Shown one piece after another: positions 16,334-23,999 of a stretch of DNA of 64,000 nt. The position numbers and the translations under genes are program-made. The DNA is from Devosia sp. Root413D1 (lineage in GTDB: Bacteria > Pseudomonadota > Alphaproteobacteria > Rhizobiales > Devosiaceae), in NCBI RefSeq assembly GCF_001425235.1, contig NZ_LMEA01000012.1, positions 62,001-126,000 on the forward strand, in the 5' to 3' direction. Numbering within the stretch: the stretch's first letter is position 1; the number at the start of each line of letters is the position of its first letter. A model generated the notes under the pieces. That model ran no database searches, had not been told where the DNA came from, and was given only the letters and a program-made list of their open reading frames with translations.

Positions 16334-17691
16334 GGCACCATAGCATCGTCGTCGCGCTCGGCGCCTCGGGTCGCCTCAACAAGAACGAACTTCACGACCA
16401 GTCATCTCAGCTCACCGAACTGCAACTGCTCGACAGCAAGGGCCGCCTGGATGGTGGTCTCGGAATGATACTCCATGAGCTCGGTGACCGGCATGTGGTG
16501 CCAAGCGAGATTGGCGTCGATCTGTTGTTGCTTGCAGCCGGCGTGACAGCTGCCGACACCCGGATTTCTCGGTCGTCGGAGGCGCAGGACAGTTGGACGC
16601 GGGAGGTCGATCTTTACGTGCCTGTCTCCGATCCGGGTTTGTGGTCGAAGCAGAAGCTGCATGTCGAGCGGATGCTGCGTTTCTTGAGCGGCGATCGGTG
16701 GCGCGTCTATTTTCGCGACCGGCCTGCCGTCGCTAAGATCCTCGCCAAGACGCCCCCCGAACTGATGAAGCCCGACTTCGATTGCGTGTCCCTATTTTCC
16801 GGGGGCATGGACAGCTTCGTCGGCGCGATCGACCTGCTGGCTTCGGGCAAGAAGCCACTCTTCATAAGCCACTACTGGGACATCAGCACCAGCTCGCAGA
16901 ACATCTGCGCGACACGCATCGGAGCGGTCTATGGCGACCTAGGGCCGCGCCATGTGCGTGCGCGTCTCGGCTTCGCCAACGGGATCGTCGATGGGGTCGA
17001 TCAGGAGACCACGACGCGCGCTCGCTCGTTCCTGTTCATCGCCCTTGCGGCACTGGCGGCGAGCGGGCTCGATGATGTCGGGCTCATTGTCCCCGAGAAC
17101 GGCCTCATCGCGCTCAACGTACCGCTTGATCCTTTGCGGCTCGGGGCGTGGAGCACGCGAACGACGCATCCGTTCTATCTCGCGCGGTGGCAGGAGCTCC
17201 TCGGCGAGTTGGGGATCAAGGCGACGGTAGCTAATCCGTACCGTTTCAAGACCAAAGGCCAGATGCTCAAGGAATGCGCGAACCAGAAGCTGGTGAGGGA
17301 TTTCGCCTACGAGACCATCTCCTGTTCATCGATCGCCAAAGCGAGGTGGCGAGGCAGGGCACCAGGTCATTGCGGTCACTGCACCCCGTGCCTGATCCGT
17401 CGGGCCGCGATGCTCGAAGCCTTCGGCGGCGACCAGACGACCTACACGCTCGCGGACTTGCGCGCGCAACCACTGAACGCGCGGGCACGCCAGAACGAGC
17501 ACATCCGGTCCTTTCAGCTGATGGGTGCACGCCTCCATACCGAAGGCGACATCGAGAAGCTGCTCGTCCACAAGCCGGGACCTCTGACCGACTATTCTAG
17601 TGCCGAGCAGGCGGACTATGCGACAGTGTTCCGCGACGGTATCAAGGAGGTTGGACGGCTCCTGGTCGGCGTTGTAGTTAGGCCCGGATGA
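16330..17691 (+). CDS. qatC: QatC, QueC-like PP-loop ATPase of the Qat system
   Basis: 453 aa, about twice the length of housekeeping QueC. The PP-loop SGGMDSF lies near residue 157 after a family-specific N-terminal region (~150 aa). The zinc-type cysteines of QueC are present in CGHCTPC near residue 347 with an upstream cysteine. QueC makes preQ0 from CDG; QatC proteins are thought to use related chemistry for protein modification. It overlaps qatB (ATGA) and qatD by four bases each. The absence of queD/queE/queF in the window argues against a queuosine biosynthesis role. Confidence 0.93.
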   Translation: MRHHSIVVALGASGRLNKNELHDQSSQLTELQLLDSKGRLDGGLGMILHELGDRHVVPSEIGVDLLLLAAGVTAADTRISRSSEAQDSWTREVDLYVPVSDPGLWSKQKLHVERMLRFLSGDRWRVYFRDRPAVAKILAKTPPELMKPDFDCVSLFSGGMDSFVGAIDLLASGKKPLFISHYWDISTSSQNICATRIGAVYGDLGPRHVRARLGFANGIVDGVDQETTTRARSFLFIALAALAASGLDDVGLIVPENGLIALNVPLDPLRLGAWSTRTTHPFYLARWQELLGELGIKATVANPYRFKTKGQMLKECANQKLVRDFAYETISCSSIAKARWRGRAPGHCGHCTPCLIRRAAMLEAFGGDQTTYTLADLRAQPLNARARQNEHIRSFQLMGARLHTEGDIEKLLVHKPGPLTDYSSAEQADYATVFRDGIKEVGRLLVGVVVRPG

Positions 17692-18452
17692 AAACTAGCG
17701 ACACCATCGCCGGGTACGACTTCCATTGCCACGTCGACCTGCAAAAGAATGCCCCCGCGTATATCGCCGAGTGCGAAACGCGGCGCGTCTTTACGCTGGC
17801 CGTAACCACGACGCCGAAGGCTTGGCCGCAGAACAAGAAGCTGATGAACGGGAGCCGGTATGTGCGCCCGGCGATCGGCCTTCACCCCGAACTTGCCGGC
17901 GATCGATATCGCGAGCTCGATCTGGTCAAACTCTGCATGAAGGAGACGTCCTTCGTCGGGGAAGTGGGCCTCGATGGAAGCCCTGAGCATATGGCCTCGT
18001 TCGAGGTGCAGCGCCGGGTGTACGGAGCGATTCTCGACGAAGCCCAGACACTTGGCGGCAAGGTCATCACGACCCACAGCCGGCGTGCGGCAACGGAAGT
18101 AATCGACCTCATTAAGGCCCGCACCACGCCCGACAGAGTCCTGAACATCCTGCACTGGTTTTCGGGTAGCAAGGGCGAACTGATCGCGGGTATCGCGACA
18201 GGCTGCATGTTCTCGATCAACCCGGGTATGGTGAGGAGCAAGAGCGGCCGAGAGCTGGTCGGCGCGATCCCAATCGACCGGCTGCTCACCGAGACGGACT
18301 CGCCATTCGGAATATGGGAAGATCGACCAGCTCGGGCCGAAGACGTCATGGGGCTCGTTGCCGCCATCGCAGAAATCAGGGGTACCGGCGCTGCGAGAGT
18401 GGCTGACGCGGTGAGGGAAAATGCGCAACGCGTCTTTGGTTTCGCAAGGTAG
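17688..18452 (+). CDS. qatD: QatD, TatD-like metal-dependent nuclease of the Qat system
   Basis: 254 aa. TatD metal ligands are visible: DFHCHVD (residues ~11-17), GEVGLDG (~91), THSRRAATE (~125), ILHWFSG (~150) and TETDSPF (~202). TatD proteins are Mg2+-dependent DNases with a TIM-barrel fold. Here it is the last gene of the Qat operon, overlapping qatC by four bases. It starts MKTSDTIAGYDFHCH, slightly shorter than E. coli TatD, with all catalytic residues kept, so it is probably active. Confidence 0.93.
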   Translation: MKTSDTIAGYDFHCHVDLQKNAPAYIAECETRRVFTLAVTTTPKAWPQNKKLMNGSRYVRPAIGLHPELAGDRYRELDLVKLCMKETSFVGEVGLDGSPEHMASFEVQRRVYGAILDEAQTLGGKVITTHSRRAATEVIDLIKARTTPDRVLNILHWFSGSKGELIAGIATGCMFSINPGMVRSKSGRELVGAIPIDRLLTETDSPFGIWEDRPARAEDVMGLVAAIAEIRGTGAARVADAVRENAQRVFGFAR

Positions 18453-18538
18453 GGGCCGCGGTAGTTGCAAAGGCGGGCTCCGAGAATGGCGACGGGAGTC
18501 CGATGGAAACAGGCCGCGGTGCCTGAGCCCTCGGACCT

Positions 18539-19034
18539 TCAATCTTTCGATTCCTTGAGACTTGGCGGACCGGGGGTCGTCGACATATGGACCATCCAGT
18601 AGGTCGCTTGCTCTTGCGTCCGTCGAGCGTCCTCTGAGTTCCGCGATCCCGGTTGCAGACCCCTGCAATGCCACGGACGTGTCTCCGCCTGCCAAAGCCT
18701 CGCAAGTTCTTGGAGCACGCCATCGACCGCCGACTGGACCGCGTAATTTCGGCACAGAGTTCGTGGCTGAAGTCCCGGTCGCGTTCGCCCCTCCGCGCGA
18801 GTTCCTCCTCAAGCTCCTGATGATCGTCGGCGCGAGCTTTCCCCGAGCGCCGCTCCAACAGGCGGTTGATGGCGACACTGCGATCCGACCGGTCCCGCGC
18901 AAGCGATTGTTGCACGCCTCGTCCGCCGACTGCTTGCGCGCGACGGCATCAGCGATGACTCGCTCGGCGAGCAAGGGCTTTTCGGTAAAGAGAGCATGGG
19001 TGAGGAGCGGGGCGAAATTGGCGATGTCGTACAT
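18539..19034 (-). pseudogene. Broken gene at the end of the island's minus-strand module
   Basis: From ATG 19034 the reading frame starts well (MYDIANFAPLLTHALF...KQSADEA), but coding character then appears to move to a second frame near 18915 (ARDRSDRSVAINRLLERRSGK, helical and charged) and to a third frame near 18742 (AVQSAVDGVLQELARLWQAE) that ends at TGA 18541-18539. Read together these give one helical protein of about 160 residues; no single frame does. The first frame continues far into the antisense of qatD, which is not credible coding. Either two frameshifts inactivated it or there are sequencing errors. No family is recognised. Confidence 0.5.
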
Positions 19035-19064
19035 GATGGCGGGTCCTTGTTTGGACCCACCATC
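19035..19064 (-). other. Hairpin directly upstream of a start codon
   Basis: On the minus strand a 12-bp stem (19053-19064 with 19035-19046, one G-U pair) with a 6-nt loop ends one base before ATG 19034. It could be a terminator of the previous gene or could hide the ribosome site of the following frame. Confidence 0.5.
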
Positions 19065-19088
19065 ACCGCGCGGGGTCGGGCGTGGGAA

Positions 19089-19248
19089 CTATCGGAAACG
19101 ATCAGTTTCCGCGTTTCTCGCCCGGCAGCGTTCCTTCGGCGCCATGGCGCGGATGCGGTTCACGCGCCAGACGCCAGACGGCTTGACCGCAACGTTGCGC
19201 GTCTTGCAGCGCTCGCGGGCGGTGGTCTCACACACATGCCAGAGATTC
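19089..19248 (-). CDS. Small basic hypothetical protein
   Basis: About 53 aa, beginning MNLWHVCETTARERCKTRN and ending RCRARNAETDRFR, with tryptophans and cysteines and a high arginine content. It overlaps the end of the preceding gene by ~20 bp in another frame. The overlap style is the same as elsewhere in this module. No family recognised; it could be a short DNA/RNA-binding protein or not expressed. Confidence 0.4.
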
Positions 19249-19536
19249 ATCGCCTCTTGGGGGCCGGCCGATCCAGAGCCAGTCATCTTTGAGGTCGTAG
19301 GTGGCAGGGTGGGGCGGCCAGACTTCGACCGCCAGCCATTCGTCCCCCTCCGGGCGTCGGCCGGGCCACCCGTTGGGGGCGTCGGCCGGAGCCACCATAC
19401 CCAGGGCGCGGCGCAGAAACGCCGCGACCTCGGCTGCCTCGTCAGCGGCCCCGGCAGTCTTGCCAGCAGCCCTAGCGGTCTCATCGGCGACGCGTTCAGC
19501 CCAGCGCAGCAGGCCGGTGAGTTCGGTGTCGTACAT
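19228..19536 (-). CDS. Hypothetical protein of the island module
   Basis: 102 aa. A helical N-terminal half (LLRWAERVADETARAAGKTAGAADEAAEVAAFLRRALGM) is followed by a tryptophan-rich C-terminal half (DEWLAVEVWPPH, DDWLWIGRPPRGDE). Its ATG overlaps the TGA of the larger gene upstream (TGATG), so it is translationally coupled. No known domain is recognised. The make-up suits a small accessory protein of a mobile element. Confidence 0.6.
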   Translation of the reverse strand: MYDTELTGLLRWAERVADETARAAGKTAGAADEAAEVAAFLRRALGMVAPADAPNGWPGRRPEGDEWLAVEVWPPHPATYDLKDDWLWIGRPPRGDESLACV

Positions 19537-20579
19537 CAGCCCCTCCGCCTCGTTCGGGGCTGAAGTTCCTCGATGATGTTCTTCACATCGGCGAGCACCG
19601 TCCCGAAATGCCGGACGCGTGCGGCCACGGTTCCCACAGGACCGGAGGCCGCGGTCCGCTTCGGCTTAGCACGGGGGGTATGGCGGGGCGGGGCCATGAG
19701 GCCCCCGTCCTCATCCGAACATGCGTTCCCGCTATTATGTTCTTCTTTCTTACTCGGTACGCGAGTTCGGATGGCCCCCACGAGACCGTCGGGGGCCGGT
19801 ACTTTGCCGGACCTCACCTGACGCTGCGCGGTATCGACTTTCACGCCCAGCCGCTTCGCATATTTCGCCCACACAGCCCGGTTGTGGTCCTGCACCGCCC
19901 GATGTTCATCTAGGGGGAGCGCTCCCCCTACTCGACGGCGTGCCATTGCCGCGGCCGCCTTTCGGGCCTTGAGGATGTCCCTGAATTCTGTCTCGGTGAG
20001 CGGGGTCCCGTCATCGTTGAAGGCGGGTGCCAGTTGAACGGGCTGCTTCTTGCCGTCCAGAATGCGCGCGGGAGCCTGGCGATAGGCGTCCCAGTGACCA
20101 AGGGTCAGCCCGCAGCTCTTCCCATGTTCGTAGTTGGTGCGTGGCAGTTTCGACCGCGGGCGACGCCGCAGCTCGTCAACAACGGCTGCGGGTACCCCCG
20201 GCAGGTACCGTGCCGTCTCCTCGGCAGCGAAGGTCCGCCGCTCATCTTCGCCGCGAAGTTCCTCGTGGCAATCTGCCGCCCAGAGCAAGGGGGCATACAC
20301 CGCCGCCGCGAACTGAGTGGCGATGGCGGGCTCGGCGCGGCCTTGTACGCCATGAGCGTAGTCCAGGGCGCCGAGCGCGGATGCAAGGCGCTGATCAGCC
20401 ATCGCAGCGTTTGCCTCAGCACGTCGGGCCGTGGAGAGAGCAAGGGCGGCCTCTTCTTGTTTCCGGCTGGCCTCTCGGGCGGCTCCATCCAGAGCGGCCT
20501 CGGCCTCATCCAGGTGGGCGTTCTGTTCGAGCTCGACCTCGCGCCTACGCTGCCGAAGGGTCGACAGCTTACCCGGCAT
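19536..20579 (-). CDS. Coiled-coil hypothetical protein of the island module
   Basis: 347 aa. Residues ~5-75 form an alanine- and glutamate-rich coiled coil (RRREVELEQNAHLDEAEAALDGA and on). The middle part contains LPRTNYEHGKSCGLTLGHWDAYRQAPARILDGK and ETEFRDILKARKAAAAMARRR. Near residue 240 RAVWAKYAKRLGVKVDTAQRQVRSGKVPAPDG looks like a short helix-turn-helix. The tail is basic. The start overlaps the previous gene by 11 bp and the stop overlaps the next gene. It may be a DNA-binding or partition-like protein of the element; no family was recognised. Confidence 0.7.
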   Translation of the reverse strand: MPGKLSTLRQRRREVELEQNAHLDEAEAALDGAAREASRKQEEAALALSTARRAEANAAMADQRLASALGALDYAHGVQGRAEPAIATQFAAAVYAPLLWAADCHEELRGEDERRTFAAEETARYLPGVPAAVVDELRRRPRSKLPRTNYEHGKSCGLTLGHWDAYRQAPARILDGKKQPVQLAPAFNDDGTPLTETEFRDILKARKAAAAMARRRVGGALPLDEHRAVQDHNRAVWAKYAKRLGVKVDTAQRQVRSGKVPAPDGLVGAIRTRVPSKKEEHNSGNACSDEDGGLMAPPRHTPRAKPKRTAASGPVGTVAARVRHFGTVLADVKNIIEELQPRTRRRG

Positions 20580-20922
20580 GTTGCCGCTCCTTTGCGATCT
20601 CGATCAAACGAGCGAGGGTGTCGGCATACTCGGCGATTTCCAACCGAGCAGCGTCCCTTGGTACCTGCGAAAGGTGGAGATCACGAGCCCTGCGCATCAC
20701 CGCGCTCTCGGCACCACCGGGGCGCCGACCGGTGGCGATTTCCAGAGCGACCTGGGCCACCGCCCGCATATTTGTCGCAGCTGGGAAGGGCACGACGTTT
20801 GACGTGACCCAAGGCTCGCGACGATACCGTTCGGCGGGATGATTGGGGCCGCGATGGTCGGGCGCCAGTTGCTCCGGATCAAGGCGGACAAGCGCCTCGA
20901 TCCGTGTCGATACCTTCAACAT
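20569..20922 (-). CDS. Hypothetical protein of the island module
   Basis: 117 aa, start supported by a GGGGGG run six bases before ATG 20922. The sequence has a short N-terminal region, a hydrophobic-helical middle (MRAVAQVALEIATGRRPGGAESAVMRRARDLHL) and a C-terminal helix (ARLEIAEYADTLARLIEIAKER). No known domain. It lies between a tiny ORF and the coiled-coil gene, overlapping the latter by 11 bp. Confidence 0.6.
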   Translation of the reverse strand: MLKVSTRIEALVRLDPEQLAPDHRGPNHPAERYRREPWVTSNVVPFPAATNMRAVAQVALEIATGRRPGGAESAVMRRARDLHLSQVPRDAARLEIAEYADTLARLIEIAKERQHAG

Positions 20923-20933
20923 GGCGACCCCCC

Positions 20934-21011
20934 TTATGCCGACAGGGAGGTGCTGGCGCGCCCCTTGAGACGGGCGGCGAGATCGGCCCAGAAAACCTTC
21001 GACCTTGCCAT
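20934..21011 (-). CDS. Possible 25-aa peptide coupled to the excisionase-like gene
   Basis: MARSKVFWADLAARLKGRAS and five more residues. Its ATG overlaps the TGA of the HTH gene (TGATG) and it ends 11 bp before the next gene. A short amphipathic peptide or only a coupling leader; expression cannot be judged from sequence. Confidence 0.35.
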   Translation of the reverse strand: MARSKVFWADLAARLKGRASTSLSA

Positions 21012-21289
21012 CACTTTGCGTCCTGCTCGAAGTGGTCCTGCAACTTCCGGCGGCTGACGACCCACTGGCCGCCGATCTTGCGGGCGGGGATCTGACCCCC
21101 TTCTAGCATGTGGAAAGTCGCCCGGGGGGTCTTGCCGATGAGGCGTGCGATTTCGCGCGCGCCCCAGGCAAGGTCGAGGATGTCGTTGACAGCCAACGTA
21201 GCGCCATCCTCTGAATGCTCCCCGACCTGATCGATCGTTTCGGGCAGCAGCGATGCCATCGGCCGCTCGTTGTTTCTCTGGAAATTCAT
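21011..21289 (-). CDS. Excisionase-like helix-turn-helix protein
   Basis: 92 aa from ATG 21289, preceded by GAGGTGA. The C-terminal half is a MerR/excisionase-type winged helix: WGAREIARLIGKTPRATFHMLEGGQIPARKIGGQWVVSRRKLQDHF. Such proteins direct integrase toward excision or repress phage-like promoters. It is the first gene of the minus-strand module and divergent from an Arc-type regulator plus integrase, so it is probably the recombination directionality factor or module regulator of this island. In-frame GTG upstream would add eight residues inside the operator region and is less likely. Confidence 0.8.
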   Translation of the reverse strand: MNFQRNNERPMASLLPETIDQVGEHSEDGATLAVNDILDLAWGAREIARLIGKTPRATFHMLEGGQIPARKIGGQWVVSRRKLQDHFEQDAK

Positions 21290-21306
21290 CCTCACCTCGC
21301 GTATAG

Positions 21307-21388
21307 GACACACCGTGTGTCATCGGCACTGTGTGTCATTGGTGCGGCATATACGTCAACCACTTTGTGTGTCATTGGTGTGGCATGT
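21307..21388. promoter_or_regulatory. Repeat-rich control region between divergent regulators
   Basis: The space between the excisionase-like gene and the Arc-type gene holds GACACACCGTGTGTC (21307-21321), a palindrome, and GTGTGTCAT three times (21315, 21331 and 21367). The last two are part of a longer near-identical repeat of 22 bp (21331-21352 and 21367-21388) that runs over the Arc-type start codon. This looks like an operator array for one or both regulators, with autoregulation of the Arc-type gene. Confidence 0.65.
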
Positions 21389-21786
21389 CACGAGAAGATT
21401 TGCATTTCCGGCTTCGCATCCCCGAGGCACTCAAAAATCGCATCGAGGCTGCGGCGCTAGCGAGCAGGCGCAGCATGACCGCGGAGATCATCGCTCGACT
21501 GGAACAATCGGTTGAGATTGACGATCTGCACGAAAAACCTGGGGAACAGGCGGTGCTGTTGGCACCTTTGCTCCAGGCGGTGGACGAGCAACTACGCCAG
21601 AGGTTCGAGCCCTACATATCCTCGCTGAACAAAGCTCTGGAGGTCGCGCTGGACCCGAGCGTCACCAACGAGCAGCGAGCCGAAATGCGCGCGGGACTGG
21701 CAGAGGCCAATAGCAAGACACCGCAGCGATCAAGGAAATCAACAAAGGCGGGTGCCGCGGCCGCCTCGAAGGGCGGGCGGCCGTGA
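21385..21786 (+). CDS. Arc-type ribbon-helix-helix DNA-binding protein
   Basis: 133 aa from ATG 21385. The start LHFRLRIPEALKNRIEAAALASRRSMTAEIIARLEQS is a classic Arc-family ribbon-helix-helix (beta strand then two helices). A helical middle follows, then a basic Lys/Ala-rich tail. It lies just before the integrase gene and overlaps it by four bases (GTGA), suggesting control of integrase. No strong ribosome site is seen before the ATG because the operator-like repeat fills that place. In-frame upstream ATGs fall in the repeat region and are not preferred. Confidence 0.85.
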   Translation: MSREDLHFRLRIPEALKNRIEAAALASRRSMTAEIIARLEQSVEIDDLHEKPGEQAVLLAPLLQAVDEQLRQRFEPYISSLNKALEVALDPSVTNEQRAEMRAGLAEANSKTPQRSRKSTKAGAAAASKGGRP

Positions 21787-23012
21787 GCGTCCGCAAGCGC
21801 AAATGGACGTCCAAAGGCGTCGAGCATGAAGCTTGGGTCGTCGACTATGTCGACGGCGCAGGCGCCAGACGACTGAAAACCTTCTCGAAGAAGAAGGAGG
21901 CGGACGCCTTTAGCGCCGCGTCCAAGGTCGAGATACGCGACGGCGTGCACGTAGCCGACAGCGCGAGCGTCGCCGTCAAGGAAGCGGGACGACTCTGGTT
22001 GTCGACGGTGGGCAAGGCCGGGCGAGAGCAATCGACGCTAGACCAGTATCGGCAGCACCTCGAATTGCACATTGTCCCGTTCATCGGCGACACCAAGTTG
22101 AACGCCCTCACCCTGCCAGCCGTTCGCGCCTTCGAGGACGGGTTGCGGGACGACGGCCGCTCTGCAGCCATGGTCCGCAAGGTTCTCGTCAGCTTGGGTT
22201 CACTGCTCGCGGACGCCCAGGAACGCGGCCTCGTCGCCCGCAACGTCGTGAGAGAGCGAGGGAGGCGGCGCAAGGCAGATGCGCGGCAGGAGCAACGCGC
22301 CAAGGGCCGCTTGCGTGCCGGGATCGACTTCCCCCTGCCCTCGGAGATCAAGGCCCTGGTGGCGCATCTGGCGGGCCGCTGGCGCCCATTGCTGCTAACC
22401 GCGATCTTCACCGGGCTGCGCGCGTCTGAGCTTCGAGGCCTCACATGGTCCGCACTCGACCTTGAGGGGAAGGTACTCAAGGTTCACCAGAGAGCGGACA
22501 GGTATAACGCGATCGGTCGCCCGAAATCGGCCGCCGGCGATCGCGAGGTGCCTATGCCTCCGATCGTCGCCAACGCGCTCAAGGAATGGCGCCTCGCGTG
22601 TCCCCGCGCCGACACCGGCAAGAAAGACGCGGACGGCCAGCCGATCAAGGAGCTGCGCCTGGCGTTTCCCAATACCATCGGCAAAGTTGAGAGCCTCGCC
22701 AACATCATCAATCGAGGGCTGATCCCCACGCAACTCGCGGCGGGCATCGCGCACGATATCGGGAAGGTCGACGAGGATGGTCAACCCGTTCTCGTCGCCA
22801 AGTACACGGGGATGCATTCGCTCCGGCACTTCTATGCCTCGTGGTGCATCAACCGGCGGGCAGACGGGGGGCTTGAGCTCCCGGCCAAGGTCGTGCAAGA
22901 GCGCCTCGGGCATTCGACAATCGCGATGACAATGGATGTGTACGGGCACCTTTTCCCTCGAGGTGATGACGGACAGGAGTTGGCAGCTGCCGAGGCGGCG
23001 TTGCTTGCATGA
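21783..23012 (+). CDS. Tyrosine-type site-specific integrase
   Basis: 409 aa, GTG start. It has an N-terminal arm-binding part, a SAM-like core-binding domain (~70-170), and a catalytic domain with the Arg in TGLRASELRGL, the HSLRHF box, the LGHS box and the nucleophile Tyr in MTMDVYGHLF. This is the P4/lambda-like integrase class that uses tRNA 3' ends. It sits about 1 kb from the tRNA-Phe 3' fragment at 24000-24049, which is very likely its attachment site. It is coupled by overlap to the Arc-type gene before it and to the DUF2971 gene after it. Confidence 0.95.
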   Translation: MSVRKRKWTSKGVEHEAWVVDYVDGAGARRLKTFSKKKEADAFSAASKVEIRDGVHVADSASVAVKEAGRLWLSTVGKAGREQSTLDQYRQHLELHIVPFIGDTKLNALTLPAVRAFEDGLRDDGRSAAMVRKVLVSLGSLLADAQERGLVARNVVRERGRRRKADARQEQRAKGRLRAGIDFPLPSEIKALVAHLAGRWRPLLLTAIFTGLRASELRGLTWSALDLEGKVLKVHQRADRYNAIGRPKSAAGDREVPMPPIVANALKEWRLACPRADTGKKDADGQPIKELRLAFPNTIGKVESLANIINRGLIPTQLAAGIAHDIGKVDEDGQPVLVAKYTGMHSLRHFYASWCINRRADGGLELPAKVVQERLGHSTIAMTMDVYGHLFPRGDDGQELAAAEAALLA

Positions 23013-23935
23013 CCACGCCCGAGGTTGACCTCTCGAAGCTTGTTCCCAAGGACGTTGAGCGGTTCAAGCTGTTCTTTGGATCGTTGACCGCGAGAAGGCA
23101 GCCAACGCCGGAGACGCTTTGGCACTACACTTCCGGGGCTGGCCTCGTGAACATCGTGCGTAGCGGGATGCTCTACGCGACCCAAATAAGCTGCCTCAAC
23201 GACAGTAGGGAATATGTGCACCTGGCGAGCATCGTGGCGGCCGAGCTAGCGGAGCGGCTACGTGGGACTGCTGACGCGGGCCTGAGGCAACTTTACGGGC
23301 ACCTAGCATCCAACCTCACAACCGCCACGGACGTCGCAGCGGCGAACGTGTTCGTTGCCTGCCTGAGCAACGCTCGCGACGATCTGGGCCAATGGCGAGG
23401 CTATGGGGCTGGCGAATGCGGCTTCGCAATAGAGTTGGTAACCGAAGACGTCCTGACCGCGTTGGAAGCCCGCGGCGGCCCCAGCCCTTTACTCCGGGTG
23501 GAGTACGAGGAAGAGGAGCAGAAGGCGCTCGCTCGCGTGTTGCTCGACAACGTGGCGGACCTCTTCAAGCAAGGTCCCCAACGCCCCGAATATGAGCCGC
23601 TTTGGACCACGGTCCTCGGGCAAGGCTACTCCGATCTAGCTATGATCGTGCATGCGAAAGTGAAACACCCAAGCTTCCGTGCTGAGCAAGAGTACCGGAT
23701 TTTTACTCGCCTCCTTCCAGACGAGCACGAGCGTATGGAGTTCACCGGGAAGCGAACTTTGCTGTCCCGGCACATACCAGTTCGGCTCGGCGAGCGGTTG
23801 CCCATCCGGTCGATAATGGTAGGGCCGAGCGGCAACCAAGCATCAAGCCGCCTGAGCGCCGGTGACCTTCTCAAAAAGTATGACTACGGTGAGCCGCCGA
23901 TCCACCTAAGCGGCGTGCCCTATCGCGAAGTCTAG
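23009..23935 (+). CDS. DUF2971 protein, coupled to the integrase
   Basis: 308 aa. DUF2971 features are visible: LWHYTSGAGLVNIVRSGMLYATQISCLNDSREY near the start, FVACLSNARDDLGQWRGYGAGECGFAIEL, a HPSFRAEQEYRI box, and SIMVGPSG near the end. DUF2971 proteins often occur in defence islands and on mobile elements, but no activity is known. Its ATG overlaps the integrase stop (ATGA), so it is co-translated with integrase, and it is the last gene before the att site. A cargo or accessory defence function is inference. Confidence 0.88.
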   Translation: MTTPEVDLSKLVPKDVERFKLFFGSLTARRQPTPETLWHYTSGAGLVNIVRSGMLYATQISCLNDSREYVHLASIVAAELAERLRGTADAGLRQLYGHLASNLTTATDVAAANVFVACLSNARDDLGQWRGYGAGECGFAIELVTEDVLTALEARGGPSPLLRVEYEEEEQKALARVLLDNVADLFKQGPQRPEYEPLWTTVLGQGYSDLAMIVHAKVKHPSFRAEQEYRIFTRLLPDEHERMEFTGKRTLLSRHIPVRLGERLPIRSIMVGPSGNQASSRLSAGDLLKKYDYGEPPIHLSGVPYREV

Positions 23936-23999
23936 GACTCGGCGACGCGACACCAACGCAACATGACGGTCACAAGCCCCGCAAATCCGGCCATCTCGG

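Noticed and set aside
13556-18452. Reading the QueC-like operon as type IV CBASS or as queuosine biosynthesis
   Set aside because: No CD-NTase or CBASS effector gene is present, and no queD/queE/queF. The KAP ATPase plus TatD combination is specific to Qat.
17616-19034. 472-codon minus frame beginning MYDIANFAPLL
   Set aside because: Only its first ~40 codons look real. The rest is antisense to qatD and qatC; the likely real gene leaves this frame near 18915.
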